This document shows positions 1-8,518 of a stretch of DNA of 39,912 nucleotides, in pieces (within the stretch, counting starts at the first letter, position 1; each line of letters begins with the position of its first letter). A model generated the notes under the pieces. It had not been told where the DNA came from. It searched no databases and was given only the letters and a program-made list of their open reading frames with translations. The stretch covers positions 1 through 39,912 of the forward strand of contig CAZIEB010000003.1 in assembly GCA_964538665.1 (NCBI GenBank), in the 5' to 3' direction. The stretch is from JAPUDQ01 sp964538665. GTDB taxonomy: Bacteria > Patescibacteriota > Saccharimonadia > Saccharimonadales > Saccharimonadaceae. The translations under genes were made by a program, and so were the position numbers.

Positions 1-1
1 T

Positions 2-430
2 GGACAGCGATTTGGTGAGATGGAGGTCTGGGCGCTCGAAGCATATGGTGCTGCAACGACACTCCAAGAAATGCTCACAATCAAATCTGATGATGTTTAC
101 GGACGAGCGAAAGCCTACGAGAGCATCATCAAAAACGAGCCAATCATGGGTCCAAAGATTCCAGAGTCATTCAACGTTCTTGTCAAAGAACTTCAAGGTC
201 TTGGGCTTCGTGTTGACCTCATCGAAGACGAAGCTGCTATAGATGCAGAAAATGTCCTTGTTGGCGACGCAGATGATCCAGCAGCGGTTCCGGCAGTTGT
301 CGCTTCAGACGATGACGAAACTGTCGGTGATGAAGCTGACGAATTAGGCGACATCGAACTCGAAGAAGGTATGAGCATCGAAACAGCGGAAGAATTTGAA
401 CCAACAGATAATGTAAGAGAGGAGGTGTAA
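2..430 (+). CDS. rpoB: RNA polymerase subunit beta, C-terminal fragment
   Basis: This is the C-terminal end of the RNA polymerase beta subunit, cut by the window edge; the reading frame is open from base 2. The visible part begins with the universally conserved GQRFGEMEVWALEAYGA segment, which packs against beta' in the enzyme core. It continues through the conserved KSDDVYGR and PESFNVLVKEL segments, so the family end is present. After these comes a tail of about 60 residues rich in Asp and Glu (positions 241-427), longer than the short tail of most beta subunits. The stop lies one base before the rpoC start, and a GAGGAGG ribosome-binding site for rpoC overlaps the end of rpoB, so the two are cotranscribed and probably translationally coupled. 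The identity is certain; the start is outside the window. Confidence 0.97.
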   Translation, partial: GQRFGEMEVWALEAYGAATTLQEMLTIKSDDVYGRAKAYESIIKNEPIMGPKIPESFNVLVKELQGLGLRVDLIEDEAAIDAENVLVGDADDPAAVPAVVASDDDETVGDEADELGDIELEEGMSIETAEEFEPTDNVREEV

Positions 431-431
431 T

Positions 432-3400
432 ATGGCACGTCCTATGGCAAGCACCAGTATTGCAGATTTTGATGCAGTACGACTGGCGGTCGCTAGCGCC
501 GAAGATATCCTAAAATGGAGCTACGGTGAAGTTACCAAGCCAGAAACTATCAACTACCGAACCCAAAAACCAGAGCGAGATGGCTTGTTCTGCGAACGAA
601 TCTTTGGCCCGGTCAAAGATATCAACCCGCACGACGCCAAGCTCAAAGGTGTACGATCCCGAGAAGCTGCGGTCGACAAAAACGGCGAACTCGTCACACG
701 ATCCGTCGTACGTCGTGAGCGTATGGCACACATCCAGCTTGCTGCACCTGTTGCGCACATCTGGTTTATGCGAGGCGCTCCAAGCGCAATGGCGCTGCTC
801 TCAGGCATCCCTGTACGACAGCTCGAGCGAGTCGCGTATTTTGCAAGCTATCTCATATTGACTGTCGATGAAGACAAAAGAGATCAGCTACTCGCCGATC
901 TTGACGCCGAACTTGATGCTGGCCGAGCTGCAATCAAAATTCGGTACGAAAAAGCAGCCGATGATGAAAATGCCGACGTCAAACAGCTCGCCGCTGAGCA
1001 GACTCGAGAAATCGAAGAGCTCGAAGCAAGTATCGAAGCCCGCCGCACACAGCTTGGTGGACTCGTCAAAGGTGCGCTGATCAACGAAACTGATTACCGT
1101 AACCTCCCTGAAGATTACGCTGATCTTGTCAGTGTTGGTATGGGTGGTGAAGCTCTCGCATCTCTGCTCAAAAACATTGATCTCAACCAACTGATCCGAG
1201 AATTGTCCGAAGAAGCCGAGAGCGCCAAGGGTCAACGCAAAAAGAAGATCGTCAAACGTCTCAAGGTGCTCGAGGGTATGCAGCGCGCTGGCATTCGACC
1301 AGAAAGCATGTGTGTGACGGTACTTCCTGTCATTCCTCCGGATCTACGCCCAATGGTCCAGCTGACCGGTGGTCGATTTGCTACGTCTGACCTCAACGAT
1401 CTCTACCGTCGTGTGATCAACCGAAACAATCGTCTCAAGAAGCTGATTGATCTCAACGCACCAGAAGTTATCCGCCGCAACGAAATGCGGATGCTCCAAG
1501 AAGCTGTTGATGCACTTATCGACAACTCAGCAGCACGCGGTGGCCGCGCTGTCAGTTCAACCGGTGGCCGACGACGACTCAAGAGCTTGAGCGACATGCT
1601 CAAGGGCAAGCAGGGTCGATTCCGCCAAAACCTCCTCGGAAAACGAGTCGACTACTCAGGTCGATCAGTAATCGTGGCTGGTCCGGAACTCAAGATCAAC
1701 CAATGTGGTCTCCCGAAACAAATGGCACTTGAGCTCTTCAAGCCGTTTGTTGTCAGCTGGTTGCTTGAGCACGAATACGCTCACAATATCCGTTCAGCTA
1801 CACGACTCATCGAGTCTGGCGAGGCTATCATATGGGATGCGCTCGACGAAGTCACTCGTGGCAAATACGTCTTGCTCAACCGTGCGCCGAGTCTTCACCG
1901 TTTGTCGATTCAGGCGTTTCAGCCAAAACTGATCGAAGGAAAAGCAATCCAACTTCACCCACTGGTCTGTACTGGTTTCAACGCAGACTTCGATGGTGAC
2001 CAGATGGCGGTTCACTTGCCACTTAGCGCAGAGGCACAAGCCGAAGCCCGTGATTTGATGAGCGCAACCAACAACTTGCTCAAACCAGCTGATGGGTTGC
2101 CAATACTCAACATCGCGCAGGACATTGTGCTCGGTTGCTACTACCTGACATATCCAAAGCCAAGTGAACAAACCCGAAAAGCAGTGGTATTTAGCTCAGT
2201 GTCGGAAGCCGTCATGGCCAAAGACCAAGGTTCTATCCGCCTGCAAACTCCAATTCGGATTTCTGTCAAAGGCGAAATGCGCGACACAAGCCTCGGCCGA
2301 GTATTCTTCAATGAAGTACTGCCGGAAGACTTCCCATACGTCAATGACGTCATGTCCAAAAAAGCCCTCAAAAAAGTACTTGGTCGGATTTTTGACAAAT
2401 ATGGGCAGGTGCAGACCGCTCAAACCGCCGATGACATCAAAGACCTTGCCCTCCGCTATGCGACCGAGGGTGCTGTCTCAACAGGTATGAACGACTACTT
2501 TGAAGTCCCTGAGATTGATGAGATTATCGCCCGCGGTGACCAGCGAACCGCGACAATCTCTGATCAATTTGACCAAGGTCTGATTACCGATGATGAGCGA
2601 TACGGGTTGACAGTCGAGACATGGCGCAATATCGACAAAGAGATTACCAAAGTTCTCAACGAAAAGATTGCCCACGAAGACACATCTATCGCCGTCATGG
2701 TTGATAGTGGCGCGCGTAGCGATATCGGTAACGTCAAGATGGCAGCTGCCAATATCGGTGTCGTTGTCGATGCAACCGGTAAAGAAATCGAGCTGCCAAT
2801 CCGTAGTAGCTTCAAAAAAGGTCTCAGCCCACTTGAAGCGTTTGTATCTACTCGTGGTACTCGAAAAGGTCTTATCGACACCGCACTCAAGACCGCCGAC
2901 TCTGGATATCTGACTCGCCGTCTTGTCGACGTCAGCCAGGACATCTTTACTGTGGATGACGAGCGCGACGATGACGATGGATTCCGAATCTACCGCAACG
3001 AGTCAGACATTACTGGCATCGACTTCGGTGATCGACTCTACGGTCGATATGCCGCTGAAAACATCAAGGGATATATCGAGCGAGCTGATTTGATTACTCG
3101 AGAAGTTGCCGACAAGATTCAGGAAGATACTTCTATCGAATCAGTCGCAATCATGAGCATTCTTACCAGCAAAACACTCCGTGGTGTGCCGCAGCGAAGT
3201 TACGGTATCGATATGGCAACAGGTGAAAAAGTCGCAGTTGCGCAACCAGTCGGTGTCATCGCAGCACAATCTGTCGGTGAACCGGGTACGCAGTTGACAC
3301 TCCGAACCTTCCACGCCGGTGGTGTGGCAGGTGACGACATCACACAAGGTCTTCCTCGTGTCGATGAGCTCTTCGAAGCTCGTACCCCTAAGGGTGAAGC

Positions 3401-4250
3401 AGTAATTGCTGATGCAGCAGGCAATGTAGCCGTCTGGGAAGATGGCGACAAATACATTGTCCAAATCACCCCTGCGCAGGGCAAGACCGAAGCCGTCAAA
3501 CTAGAAGGTCAGACTGTTCGTGTCAAATCAGGCACCGATGTAGTCGCGGGTGATGTACTCGCAAGTAATGACGATGAATCAATGCCGATCGTAGCGCCAT
3601 TTGATGGTGTCGTCGATGTGGCTGATGGCGAACTCGTCGTTACGAGCAGCTCTCAGGCGCCTGTCAAATACGAGATTCCGTCTCAGCGACAACTTACAGT
3701 AGCGGATGGCGATACAGTCGAAGCTGGTGATCGTATCACCAATGGTTCGATCAACCTCCACCAACTCATGAAGCTCAAGGGTATCGAGGCAACTCAGCGA
3801 TACATGATCAATGAAGTGTTGCGTATCTATGCAGCCCAGGGTCAAAATATTGCCGACAAGCACCTCGAGGTCATTGTGCGACAAATGTTTAGTCGTGTGC
3901 AGATCGAAGAGCCAGGCGATAGCTTGTTTGTCACCGGAGATATCATCTCCAAGGCAGCGGTTGTTGAAGAAAACAAACGACTGACCGACGAAGGCAAACA
4001 GCCTGCACAGTACACCCAGCTCCTCCTTGGTATCACCAAGGTGAGTATCTGGAGCGATAGCTTCCTCTCGGCAGCATCCTTCCAGGACACGACCCGTGTG
4101 CTGATAAACGCCGCGGTCTCTGGTCGTATCGATCACCTCTATGGACTTAAGGAAAATGTGATTATCGGTCGCAAGATTCCAGTCGGTACCGGTGCGATAG
4201 TCGAAGAAGTAGCCGTCGACGAACCTACCGAAGAAGAACTCTCAGAGTAG
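432..4250 (+). CDS. rpoC: RNA polymerase subunit beta'
   Basis: This is the catalytic beta' subunit (1272 aa) of DNA-directed RNA polymerase. The active-site loop NADFDGDQMAVH lies at residues 517-528, with Asp519, Asp521 and Asp523 as the magnesium ligands. The bridge-helix and trigger-loop region runs from GVIAAQSVGEPGTQ to LRTFHAGG, with the trigger-loop His at about 961. The length is typical of a beta' without large lineage insertions. Both zinc sites of the family are missing. The N-terminal site (two Cys pairs before RRERMGHIELA in other bacteria) is replaced at residues 64-86 by a stretch with no cysteine. The second site (one Cys near 845, three near 915) reads DDERDDDDG and TSKTLRGVPQRSYG. 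The start follows a GAGGAGG ribosome-binding site, one base after the rpoB stop. A strong terminator follows the gene. Confidence 0.98.
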   Translation: MARPMASTSIADFDAVRLAVASAEDILKWSYGEVTKPETINYRTQKPERDGLFCERIFGPVKDINPHDAKLKGVRSREAAVDKNGELVTRSVVRRERMAHIQLAAPVAHIWFMRGAPSAMALLSGIPVRQLERVAYFASYLILTVDEDKRDQLLADLDAELDAGRAAIKIRYEKAADDENADVKQLAAEQTREIEELEASIEARRTQLGGLVKGALINETDYRNLPEDYADLVSVGMGGEALASLLKNIDLNQLIRELSEEAESAKGQRKKKIVKRLKVLEGMQRAGIRPESMCVTVLPVIPPDLRPMVQLTGGRFATSDLNDLYRRVINRNNRLKKLIDLNAPEVIRRNEMRMLQEAVDALIDNSAARGGRAVSSTGGRRRLKSLSDMLKGKQGRFRQNLLGKRVDYSGRSVIVAGPELKINQCGLPKQMALELFKPFVVSWLLEHEYAHNIRSATRLIESGEAIIWDALDEVTRGKYVLLNRAPSLHRLSIQAFQPKLIEGKAIQLHPLVCTGFNADFDGDQMAVHLPLSAEAQAEARDLMSATNNLLKPADGLPILNIAQDIVLGCYYLTYPKPSEQTRKAVVFSSVSEAVMAKDQGSIRLQTPIRISVKGEMRDTSLGRVFFNEVLPEDFPYVNDVMSKKALKKVLGRIFDKYGQVQTAQTADDIKDLALRYATEGAVSTGMNDYFEVPEIDEIIARGDQRTATISDQFDQGLITDDERYGLTVETWRNIDKEITKVLNEKIAHEDTSIAVMVDSGARSDIGNVKMAAANIGVVVDATGKEIELPIRSSFKKGLSPLEAFVSTRGTRKGLIDTALKTADSGYLTRRLVDVSQDIFTVDDERDDDDGFRIYRNESDITGIDFGDRLYGRYAAENIKGYIERADLITREVADKIQEDTSIESVAIMSILTSKTLRGVPQRSYGIDMATGEKVAVAQPVGVIAAQSVGEPGTQLTLRTFHAGGVAGDDITQGLPRVDELFEARTPKGEAVIADAAGNVAVWEDGDKYIVQITPAQGKTEAVKLEGQTVRVKSGTDVVAGDVLASNDDESMPIVAPFDGVVDVADGELVVTSSSQAPVKYEIPSQRQLTVADGDTVEAGDRITNGSINLHQLMKLKGIEATQRYMINEVLRIYAAQGQNIADKHLEVIVRQMFSRVQIEEPGDSLFVTGDIISKAAVVEENKRLTDEGKQPAQYTQLLLGITKVSIWSDSFLSAASFQDTTRVLINAAVSGRIDHLYGLKENVIIGRKIPVGTGAIVEEVAVDEPTEEELSE

Positions 4251-4269
4251 AGAACTTCCTCCCAAAGAT

Positions 4270-4297
4270 AAGACCGCTCCATCTCGGAGCGGTCTTT
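4270..4297 (+). terminator. rpoBC intrinsic terminator
   Basis: Perfect 11-bp stem (arms 4270-4280 and 4286-4296, AAGACCGCTCC with its complement) and a 5-nt loop, starting 20 bases after the rpoC stop. The T-run is short, but the stem itself ends in A/T pairs. It separates rpoBC from the str operon. Confidence 0.9.
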
Positions 4298-4358
4298 GGT
4301 GTAAGTTGTGTATACTCTTATAATATCACAGAATAGCACAAATGTCAATATATACTAC

Positions 4359-4387
4359 TGGACAACAGGAGTCGCTCGTGCTATTAT
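4359..4387 (+). promoter_or_regulatory. str operon promoter
   Basis: TGGACA (4359-4364), a 17-bp spacer and TATTAT (4382-4387) match the sigma-70 consensus at 5/6 and 5/6, giving a predicted start near 4394. A second TATAAT lies at 4319-4324 with a poor -35, and may be an upstream alternative. Both lie between the rpoC terminator and rpsL. Confidence 0.7.
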
Positions 4388-4393
4388 AGATGG

Positions 4394-4689
4394 TGAGTTT
4401 CCTCTTTTGCTATGACGAATACATGTGTACACATTCGTGATAGCCAAAAGACGCCTGAACAGGATTGCTGCCTGGTTCACGCAATACGGAACGTGAGACT
4501 TTAGCAATCTCGTCTTCCGATACAATCAGAAGTTTTACTAATATCACCGTTAAGGACTGCTGGTTCGTGGTTGTTGGCTGTGGGTTCTCTCGAGTACCTG
4601 ATGTAGTTGTACAAATAGTACTACTAAAGAAGGCGCACTGAGAAACACGCAGACAGCCGCGAAACGGCTATCCGCACAGGAAAGGTACT
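4394..4689 (+). promoter_or_regulatory. long structured 5' leader of the str operon
   Basis: This gene-free stretch between the rpoC terminator and rpsL would form a leader of about 295 nt. It holds a long hairpin (arms 4404-4420 and 4433-4450, nearly complementary over 17 bp). A second, bulged hairpin pairs TGAACAGG (4457-4464) with CCTGGTTCA (4471-4479). A third pairs GGAACGTGAGA (4488-4498) with TCTCGTCTTCC (4508-4518). GATTGCT (4463-4469) is also fully complementary to AGCAATC (4503-4509), so hairpins two and three could be exchanged for an alternative pairing. No tRNA, RNase P, SRP or tmRNA signature was seen. Autoregulation by uS7 or uS12 is possible, as is a separate small RNA. The rpsL ribosome-binding site GGAAAGG ends the leader. 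Confidence 0.5.
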
Positions 4690-5103
4690 ATGCCAACAAT
4701 CAACCAACTGGTCCGCAAACCTCGCAAAACTGCCGGCAAGAAGAGTAAGTCTCCTCACCTCGGCCGTATTCACAATGCGCTTAAGACCAAATATTATGAC
4801 CAAGACGCACCGCTCAAGCGAGGTGTCTGTATTCGTGTCACTACCAAAACGCCAAAGAAACCAAACTCGGCACTTCGTAAAGTCGCTCGTGTCCGCCTGA
4901 CAAACCACCAAGAGGTTTGGGCATACATCGGCGGTGAAGGTCACAATCTCCAGGAGCACGCTGTTGTGCTCGTTCGTGGTGGTCGTGTGCCAGATCTTCC
5001 TGGTGTTCGGTATCATATTGTCCGTGGAGCACTTGATCTCCAGGGCGTCTCTAAGCGCAAACAAGGCCGTAGCAAATACGGTGCAAAGAAGGAAGGGAAG
5101 TAG
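4690..5103 (+). CDS. rpsL: ribosomal protein uS12
   Basis: Small-subunit protein uS12 (137 aa) forms part of the decoding centre. The family core is clear: KRGVCIRV, KTPKKPNSALRKV (Lys56 equals E. coli Lys42, a streptomycin-resistance site), GGEGHNLQEH and LPGVRYHIVRGALD. The residue equal to E. coli Lys87, in the usual GGRVKDLPGVRYH loop, is Pro101 here; the neighbouring Asp102 (equal to Asp88, the RimO methylthiolation site) is kept. The protein is about 13 residues longer than E. coli uS12, with the extra length before KRGVC. The start follows a GGAAAGG ribosome-binding site. It is the first gene of the str operon, two bases before rpsG. Confidence 0.98.
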   Translation: MPTINQLVRKPRKTAGKKSKSPHLGRIHNALKTKYYDQDAPLKRGVCIRVTTKTPKKPNSALRKVARVRLTNHQEVWAYIGGEGHNLQEHAVVLVRGGRVPDLPGVRYHIVRGALDLQGVSKRKQGRSKYGAKKEGK

Positions 5104-5105
5104 TC

Positions 5106-5585
5106 ATGCCTCGCAAAGTTACCAAAAAACTACAGCGCAAGCTCAATCCTGACCGCAAGTATCAGTCAGTACTTGTGCAGCGGCTTATCAACAAGTCTAT
5201 GCTCGATGGCAAGAAGCACGTTTCAGAAAAAGCCGTGTATAGCGCGCTTGAACTCGCCGCCAAAAAGCTGAAATCTGAAGAACCACTTGAAGTATTCGAA
5301 CAAGCATTTCGCAACATTTTGCCAAATTTTGAAGTCAAATCTCGACGTGTCGGTGGCGCCAACTATCAGATTCCGTTTCCTATCCAGGGTCATCGTCAGC
5401 AGCACTACGCATTTATGTGGCTCGTCCAATCAGCACGTGCACGCAAAGGTATGCCGTACAATGAACGGCTCGCAGCTGAGATTGTCGACGCCTACAACGA
5501 AGCTGGTGCAGCATTCAAGAAGAAAGAAGACACACACAAGATGGCAGAAGCTAACCGCGCATTCGCGCACTTTGCAAGGGGGTAG
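5106..5585 (+). CDS. rpsG: ribosomal protein uS7
   Basis: Small-subunit head protein uS7 (159 aa), the primary assembly protein of the 3' domain of 16S rRNA and, in E. coli, the translational repressor of the str operon. The family features are the MPRK start, LINKSMLDGKKHVSEKAVY, VKSRRVGGANYQIP and a C-terminal helix ending MAEANRAFAHFARG. The segment after GGANYQIP reads PIQGHRQQHYAFMWLV, where most bacteria have a Thr-Ala-Leu-Ala-Ile-Arg-Trp type segment. It starts two bases after the rpsL stop and ends three bases before fusA. No cysteine is present. Confidence 0.97.
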   Translation: MPRKVTKKLQRKLNPDRKYQSVLVQRLINKSMLDGKKHVSEKAVYSALELAAKKLKSEEPLEVFEQAFRNILPNFEVKSRRVGGANYQIPFPIQGHRQQHYAFMWLVQSARARKGMPYNERLAAEIVDAYNEAGAAFKKKEDTHKMAEANRAFAHFARG

Positions 5586-5588
5586 GGT

Positions 5589-7679
5589 ATGGCAACTATA
5601 AAAGACGTTGCGCTCAATAAGTATCGCAACATAGGTATCATCGCGCACATTGATGCCGGTAAGACGACGACCACCGAAGGTATTTTGTACCGTACCGGTC
5701 TCAGCCACAAAATTGGCGCGGTTCACGAAGGTGAGACCACGACCGACTGGATGGAGCAAGAGCGTGAGCGCGGTATTACGATTACCAGCGCAGCCGTAAC
5801 GTGCTTCTGGAAAGATCACAAGATCAACATCATCGACACACCAGGTCACATCGACTTTACCGCAGAGGTAGAGCGAAGTCTCCGTGTGCTCGACGGTGCA
5901 GTTACGGTATTTGATGGCAAGATGGGTGTTGAAGCACAATCTGAGACAGTCTGGCGCCAAGCTAACAAGTATGGTGTGCCACGTATTTGTTTCATCAATA
6001 AGATCAATCAGACCGGTGGCGATTTCTACAAGTCCCTTGAGAGTATTCACAACCGTCTGAGCAAACACGCGCTGCCGGTACATTTGCCGATCGGCTTTGA
6101 AAAAGACATCAACGGTGTCGTAGACCTTGTCGACATGAAAGCCTACACCTACGGCGACTTTACTGATCACGAACTCCAAGTTGGCGAAATACCTGCAGAT
6201 ATGCTCGAAAAAGCCAAGCACGCACGTAGCCTGTTAGTTGAAGCGGCTGTCGAAGCTGATGACGCACTCATGGAAAAATTTTTTGAGAGCGGAGAAGAAG
6301 CAATCACAATCGATGAGCTCAAATCTGCACTGCGCAAGCGCGTTTTGGCCGGTGACTTCTACCTCGTCACAGGTGGTGACGGCCGTGGTGTCATCGTTGA
6401 AAAAGTTCTCGATCTCATGGTGGATTATCTCCCAAGCCCGCTCGATGTTGACGAAATCTGGGGTGAAAATCCAAAAACTGGCGATCAGGTATCTCGTAAA
6501 CCAGATGCAGCTGAGCCTATGGCAGCGCTTGCGTTCAAGATTGCGACTGACCCATTTGTTGGCCGTCTAATCTTTGTCCGTGTCTATTCAGGCGTTTTGA
6601 CGGCAGGTAGTTACGTGCTCAACACCACAACCGGCGACAAAGAACGCGTCGGACGAATTGTTCGTATGCATGCTGATAAGCGTGAAGATATCGACAAGAT
6701 CGGCGCTGGCGATATTGCAGCCGTCGTAGGACTCAAAAGCACCTTTACGGGCCATACTCTGGCTGATGTTGCACATCCAATAGCGCTCGAAAGTATCACA
6801 TTCCCAGATCCGCCTGTATCGATTGCCGTCGAGCCAAAATCGAAAGCCGATCAGGAAAAAATGGGTATTGCGCTGCAACGACTTGCCGAAGAAGACCCGA
6901 CATTCCGAATTCACACCGATGACGAGACTGGTCAAACGATTATGTCTGGTATGGGTGAGCTTCATCTCGATATTCTTATCGATCGTATGAAACGAGAATT
7001 CAAGGTGGAAGCCAATGTCGGCGAACCACAAGTTGCGTTCCGTGAGACGATTCGCGGTACTGCCGAAGCACAGGGTAAGCACGCCAAGCAATCTGGTGGA
7101 CGTGGCCAGTATGGTGATGTCTGGATCCGATTTGAGCCGACCGAGAGCGGTGAAGGCTTCGAATTTGTCGACGAAATCAAGGGCGGTGTTGTCCCAAGCG
7201 AATATCGCCAGCCAGTTCGAAAAGGTATCGAAGACACACTCAGCAATGGTGTGATTGCAGGTTACCCGATGATTGGTGTCAAAGCGACGCTCTACGATGG
7301 TAGCTATCACGATGTTGACTCAAGTGAGCTCGCCTTCAACCTGGCCGGTGTCCTCTCCGTCAAAGAAGGTATCCCGAAGGCAAAGCCTGTACTTCTCGAG
7401 CCTGTTATGCGCGTGGAAGTCACAACTCCCGAAGAGTTCATGGGTGACGTGATAGGTGACCTCAACTCACGTCGAGGCCGTATCGAGGCAATGGAAGACC
7501 TGCTTGCAGGCGCCAAGCTCATCAAAGCTTTTGTACCGCTCAGCAATATGTTTGGCTACACGGGTGATATCCGTAGTATGAGCCAAGGTCGTGCCGCAAG
7601 CACGATGGAACTCGCGCAGTACGAAGAAGTACCGCCAAATGTCGCGCAGGAGATTATCGAAAAGCGCAACAAAAAGTAA
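5589..7679 (+). CDS. fusA: elongation factor G
   Basis: EF-G (696 aa) is the GTPase that drives translocation. The G1 loop AHIDAGKTT lies at residues 19-27, followed by a switch region with RERGITITSAA, DTPGHIDF (G3) and INKINQ (G4, usually NKMD). The G4 motif is therefore variant, with Asn-Lys-Ile-Asn in place of Asn-Lys-Met-Asp. Domain IV begins around QSGGRGQYGDVWIRFEP, and domain V ends with MSQGRAASTMELAQYEEVP. The length is normal for bacterial EF-G 1. It is the last gene of the str operon; tuf is not attached but has its own promoter 840 bases on. An intrinsic terminator follows. Confidence 0.97.
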   Translation: MATIKDVALNKYRNIGIIAHIDAGKTTTTEGILYRTGLSHKIGAVHEGETTTDWMEQERERGITITSAAVTCFWKDHKINIIDTPGHIDFTAEVERSLRVLDGAVTVFDGKMGVEAQSETVWRQANKYGVPRICFINKINQTGGDFYKSLESIHNRLSKHALPVHLPIGFEKDINGVVDLVDMKAYTYGDFTDHELQVGEIPADMLEKAKHARSLLVEAAVEADDALMEKFFESGEEAITIDELKSALRKRVLAGDFYLVTGGDGRGVIVEKVLDLMVDYLPSPLDVDEIWGENPKTGDQVSRKPDAAEPMAALAFKIATDPFVGRLIFVRVYSGVLTAGSYVLNTTTGDKERVGRIVRMHADKREDIDKIGAGDIAAVVGLKSTFTGHTLADVAHPIALESITFPDPPVSIAVEPKSKADQEKMGIALQRLAEEDPTFRIHTDDETGQTIMSGMGELHLDILIDRMKREFKVEANVGEPQVAFRETIRGTAEAQGKHAKQSGGRGQYGDVWIRFEPTESGEGFEFVDEIKGGVVPSEYRQPVRKGIEDTLSNGVIAGYPMIGVKATLYDGSYHDVDSSELAFNLAGVLSVKEGIPKAKPVLLEPVMRVEVTTPEEFMGDVIGDLNSRRGRIEAMEDLLAGAKLIKAFVPLSNMFGYTGDIRSMSQGRAASTMELAQYEEVPPNVAQEIIEKRNKK

Positions 7680-7699
7680 CAGTACTCACTGTCACTAGG

Positions 7700-7730
7700 A
7701 ACGACCCTCACGCCGTACGAGGGTCGTTCT
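7700..7730. terminator. bidirectional terminator between fusA and a convergent gene
   Basis: Inverted repeat of 11 bp (arms 7700-7710 and 7720-7730, GAACGACCCTC and complement) with a 9-nt loop. It lies 20 bases after fusA and 14 bases before the end of the convergent gene, so it may serve both. Flanking T-runs are weak. Confidence 0.75.
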
Positions 7731-7744
7731 ATGTAGTGAGTACG

Positions 7745-8323
7745 TTATCGGAGTGAACGAAAGATAAATAGTGACTCTTCTTTGATCCGAGGATCCAGTG
7801 CTCGCAGTTCGTCTTTGCAGGTTTTAGGGTCAGATAATACGGGTCCTTCGACATAGACATACTCGACGTTTTGAGCGGTTCGTTTTTCGGCAATATTATA
7901 GAAACGGTCTGAGTTGTCATAAAAGTAAAATGAGAGAGTTTTGCATCCTTTGCCCGTCATTATGATATAACGCCGGCCGTCACGGATTTCGGGCTTGAGG
8001 GTGATTTTTGTTTGGTCGGCCAACTCTTTGTGCGTGTAGTAACTCAGTGAAGAGCCAAATATGATACGTGATTCAACACTCGGGTCATTGACATAACGCG
8101 TGTCTTCTTCCGGTATTGCCGCAGTTGAGCCTTGGAAATCTTGATCGGTGACAGTATCTGAATCTCGTGGATTTTCTTCGACGACAGTGGCGCCGTCAGC
8201 CGTATCGCCGGTAGTGTCAGAAAAATCAGTTCGCTGGTTGGTAAAACTGACTGCCATCAAGATGATGAGCACGAGTAGCAACACTCCGATACTGCCAAAA
8301 ATGATAATTAATCGTTTGTTCAT
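7745..8323 (-). CDS. membrane-anchored protein of unknown function
   Basis: I do not recognise this 192-aa protein. It has a short basic N-terminus (MNKR), one strong membrane segment at about residues 4-27 (IIIFGSIGVLLLVLIILMAVS), then a Ser/Thr/Asp/Glu-rich linker to about residue 80. A folded domain of about 110 residues follows, with several beta-strand-like stretches (RYIIMTGKGCKTLSFYFYD, VEYVYVEGPVL). The two Cys of the domain could form a disulfide outside the cell. The likely topology is N-in with the domain outside. It runs toward fusA and shares the terminator between them. Upstream, TATAGT about 20 bases before the start may be its -10 box; no Shine-Dalgarno site is seen. Confidence 0.7.
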   Translation of the reverse strand: MNKRLIIIFGSIGVLLLVLIILMAVSFTNQRTDFSDTTGDTADGATVVEENPRDSDTVTDQDFQGSTAAIPEEDTRYVNDPSVESRIIFGSSLSYYTHKELADQTKITLKPEIRDGRRYIIMTGKGCKTLSFYFYDNSDRFYNIAEKRTAQNVEYVYVEGPVLSDPKTCKDELRALDPRIKEESLFIFRSLR

Positions 8324-8411
8324 GTGGTTTTTAGACTAAACTATACATAAGTAGTATAGCATTATGTCGTCGCCAGCACACAATGATGATTTGGGAATAG
8401 GTCGCGACCCC

Positions 8412-8440
8412 TTTACACTTCTTTGAAATACCACTATAAT
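8412..8440 (+). promoter_or_regulatory. tuf promoter
   Basis: TTTACA (8412-8417), a 17-bp spacer and a perfect TATAAT (8435-8440). This is one of the best sigma-70 type promoters in the window, as expected for the gene of one of the most abundant proteins. The predicted start is near 8447. Confidence 0.85.
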
Positions 8441-8452
8441 TATAGCCATGCG

Positions 8453-8481
8453 CGCGACGCCCTTTTTGAAGTCGCGTCGCG
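8453..8481 (+). promoter_or_regulatory. GC-rich hairpin at the 5' end of tuf mRNA
   Basis: CGCGACGC (8453-8460) pairs with GCGTCGCG (8474-8481) across a 13-nt loop, in an otherwise A/T-rich leader. It would start about 6 nt after the predicted transcript start and ends 20 bases before the GAGGAG ribosome-binding site (8501-8506). A 5'-terminal stem of this sort often protects mRNA from decay; that role is inferred here. Confidence 0.6.
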
Positions 8482-8518
8482 ATATATAACTAACTAAATT
8501 GAGGAGAAAATCTACATT

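Noticed and set aside
3579..4136. 185-aa frame antisense to rpoC
   Set aside because: Antisense shadow of the conserved beta' C-terminal region.
5430..6221. Long open frame (263 aa) antisense to rpsG/fusA
   Set aside because: It lies wholly opposite strongly conserved genes, has a Cys- and His-rich composition typical of antisense frames, and shows no ribosome-binding site or domain.
6588..7310. 240-aa frame antisense to fusA
   Set aside because: Same reasons: a shadow of fusA codon usage with no features of its own.
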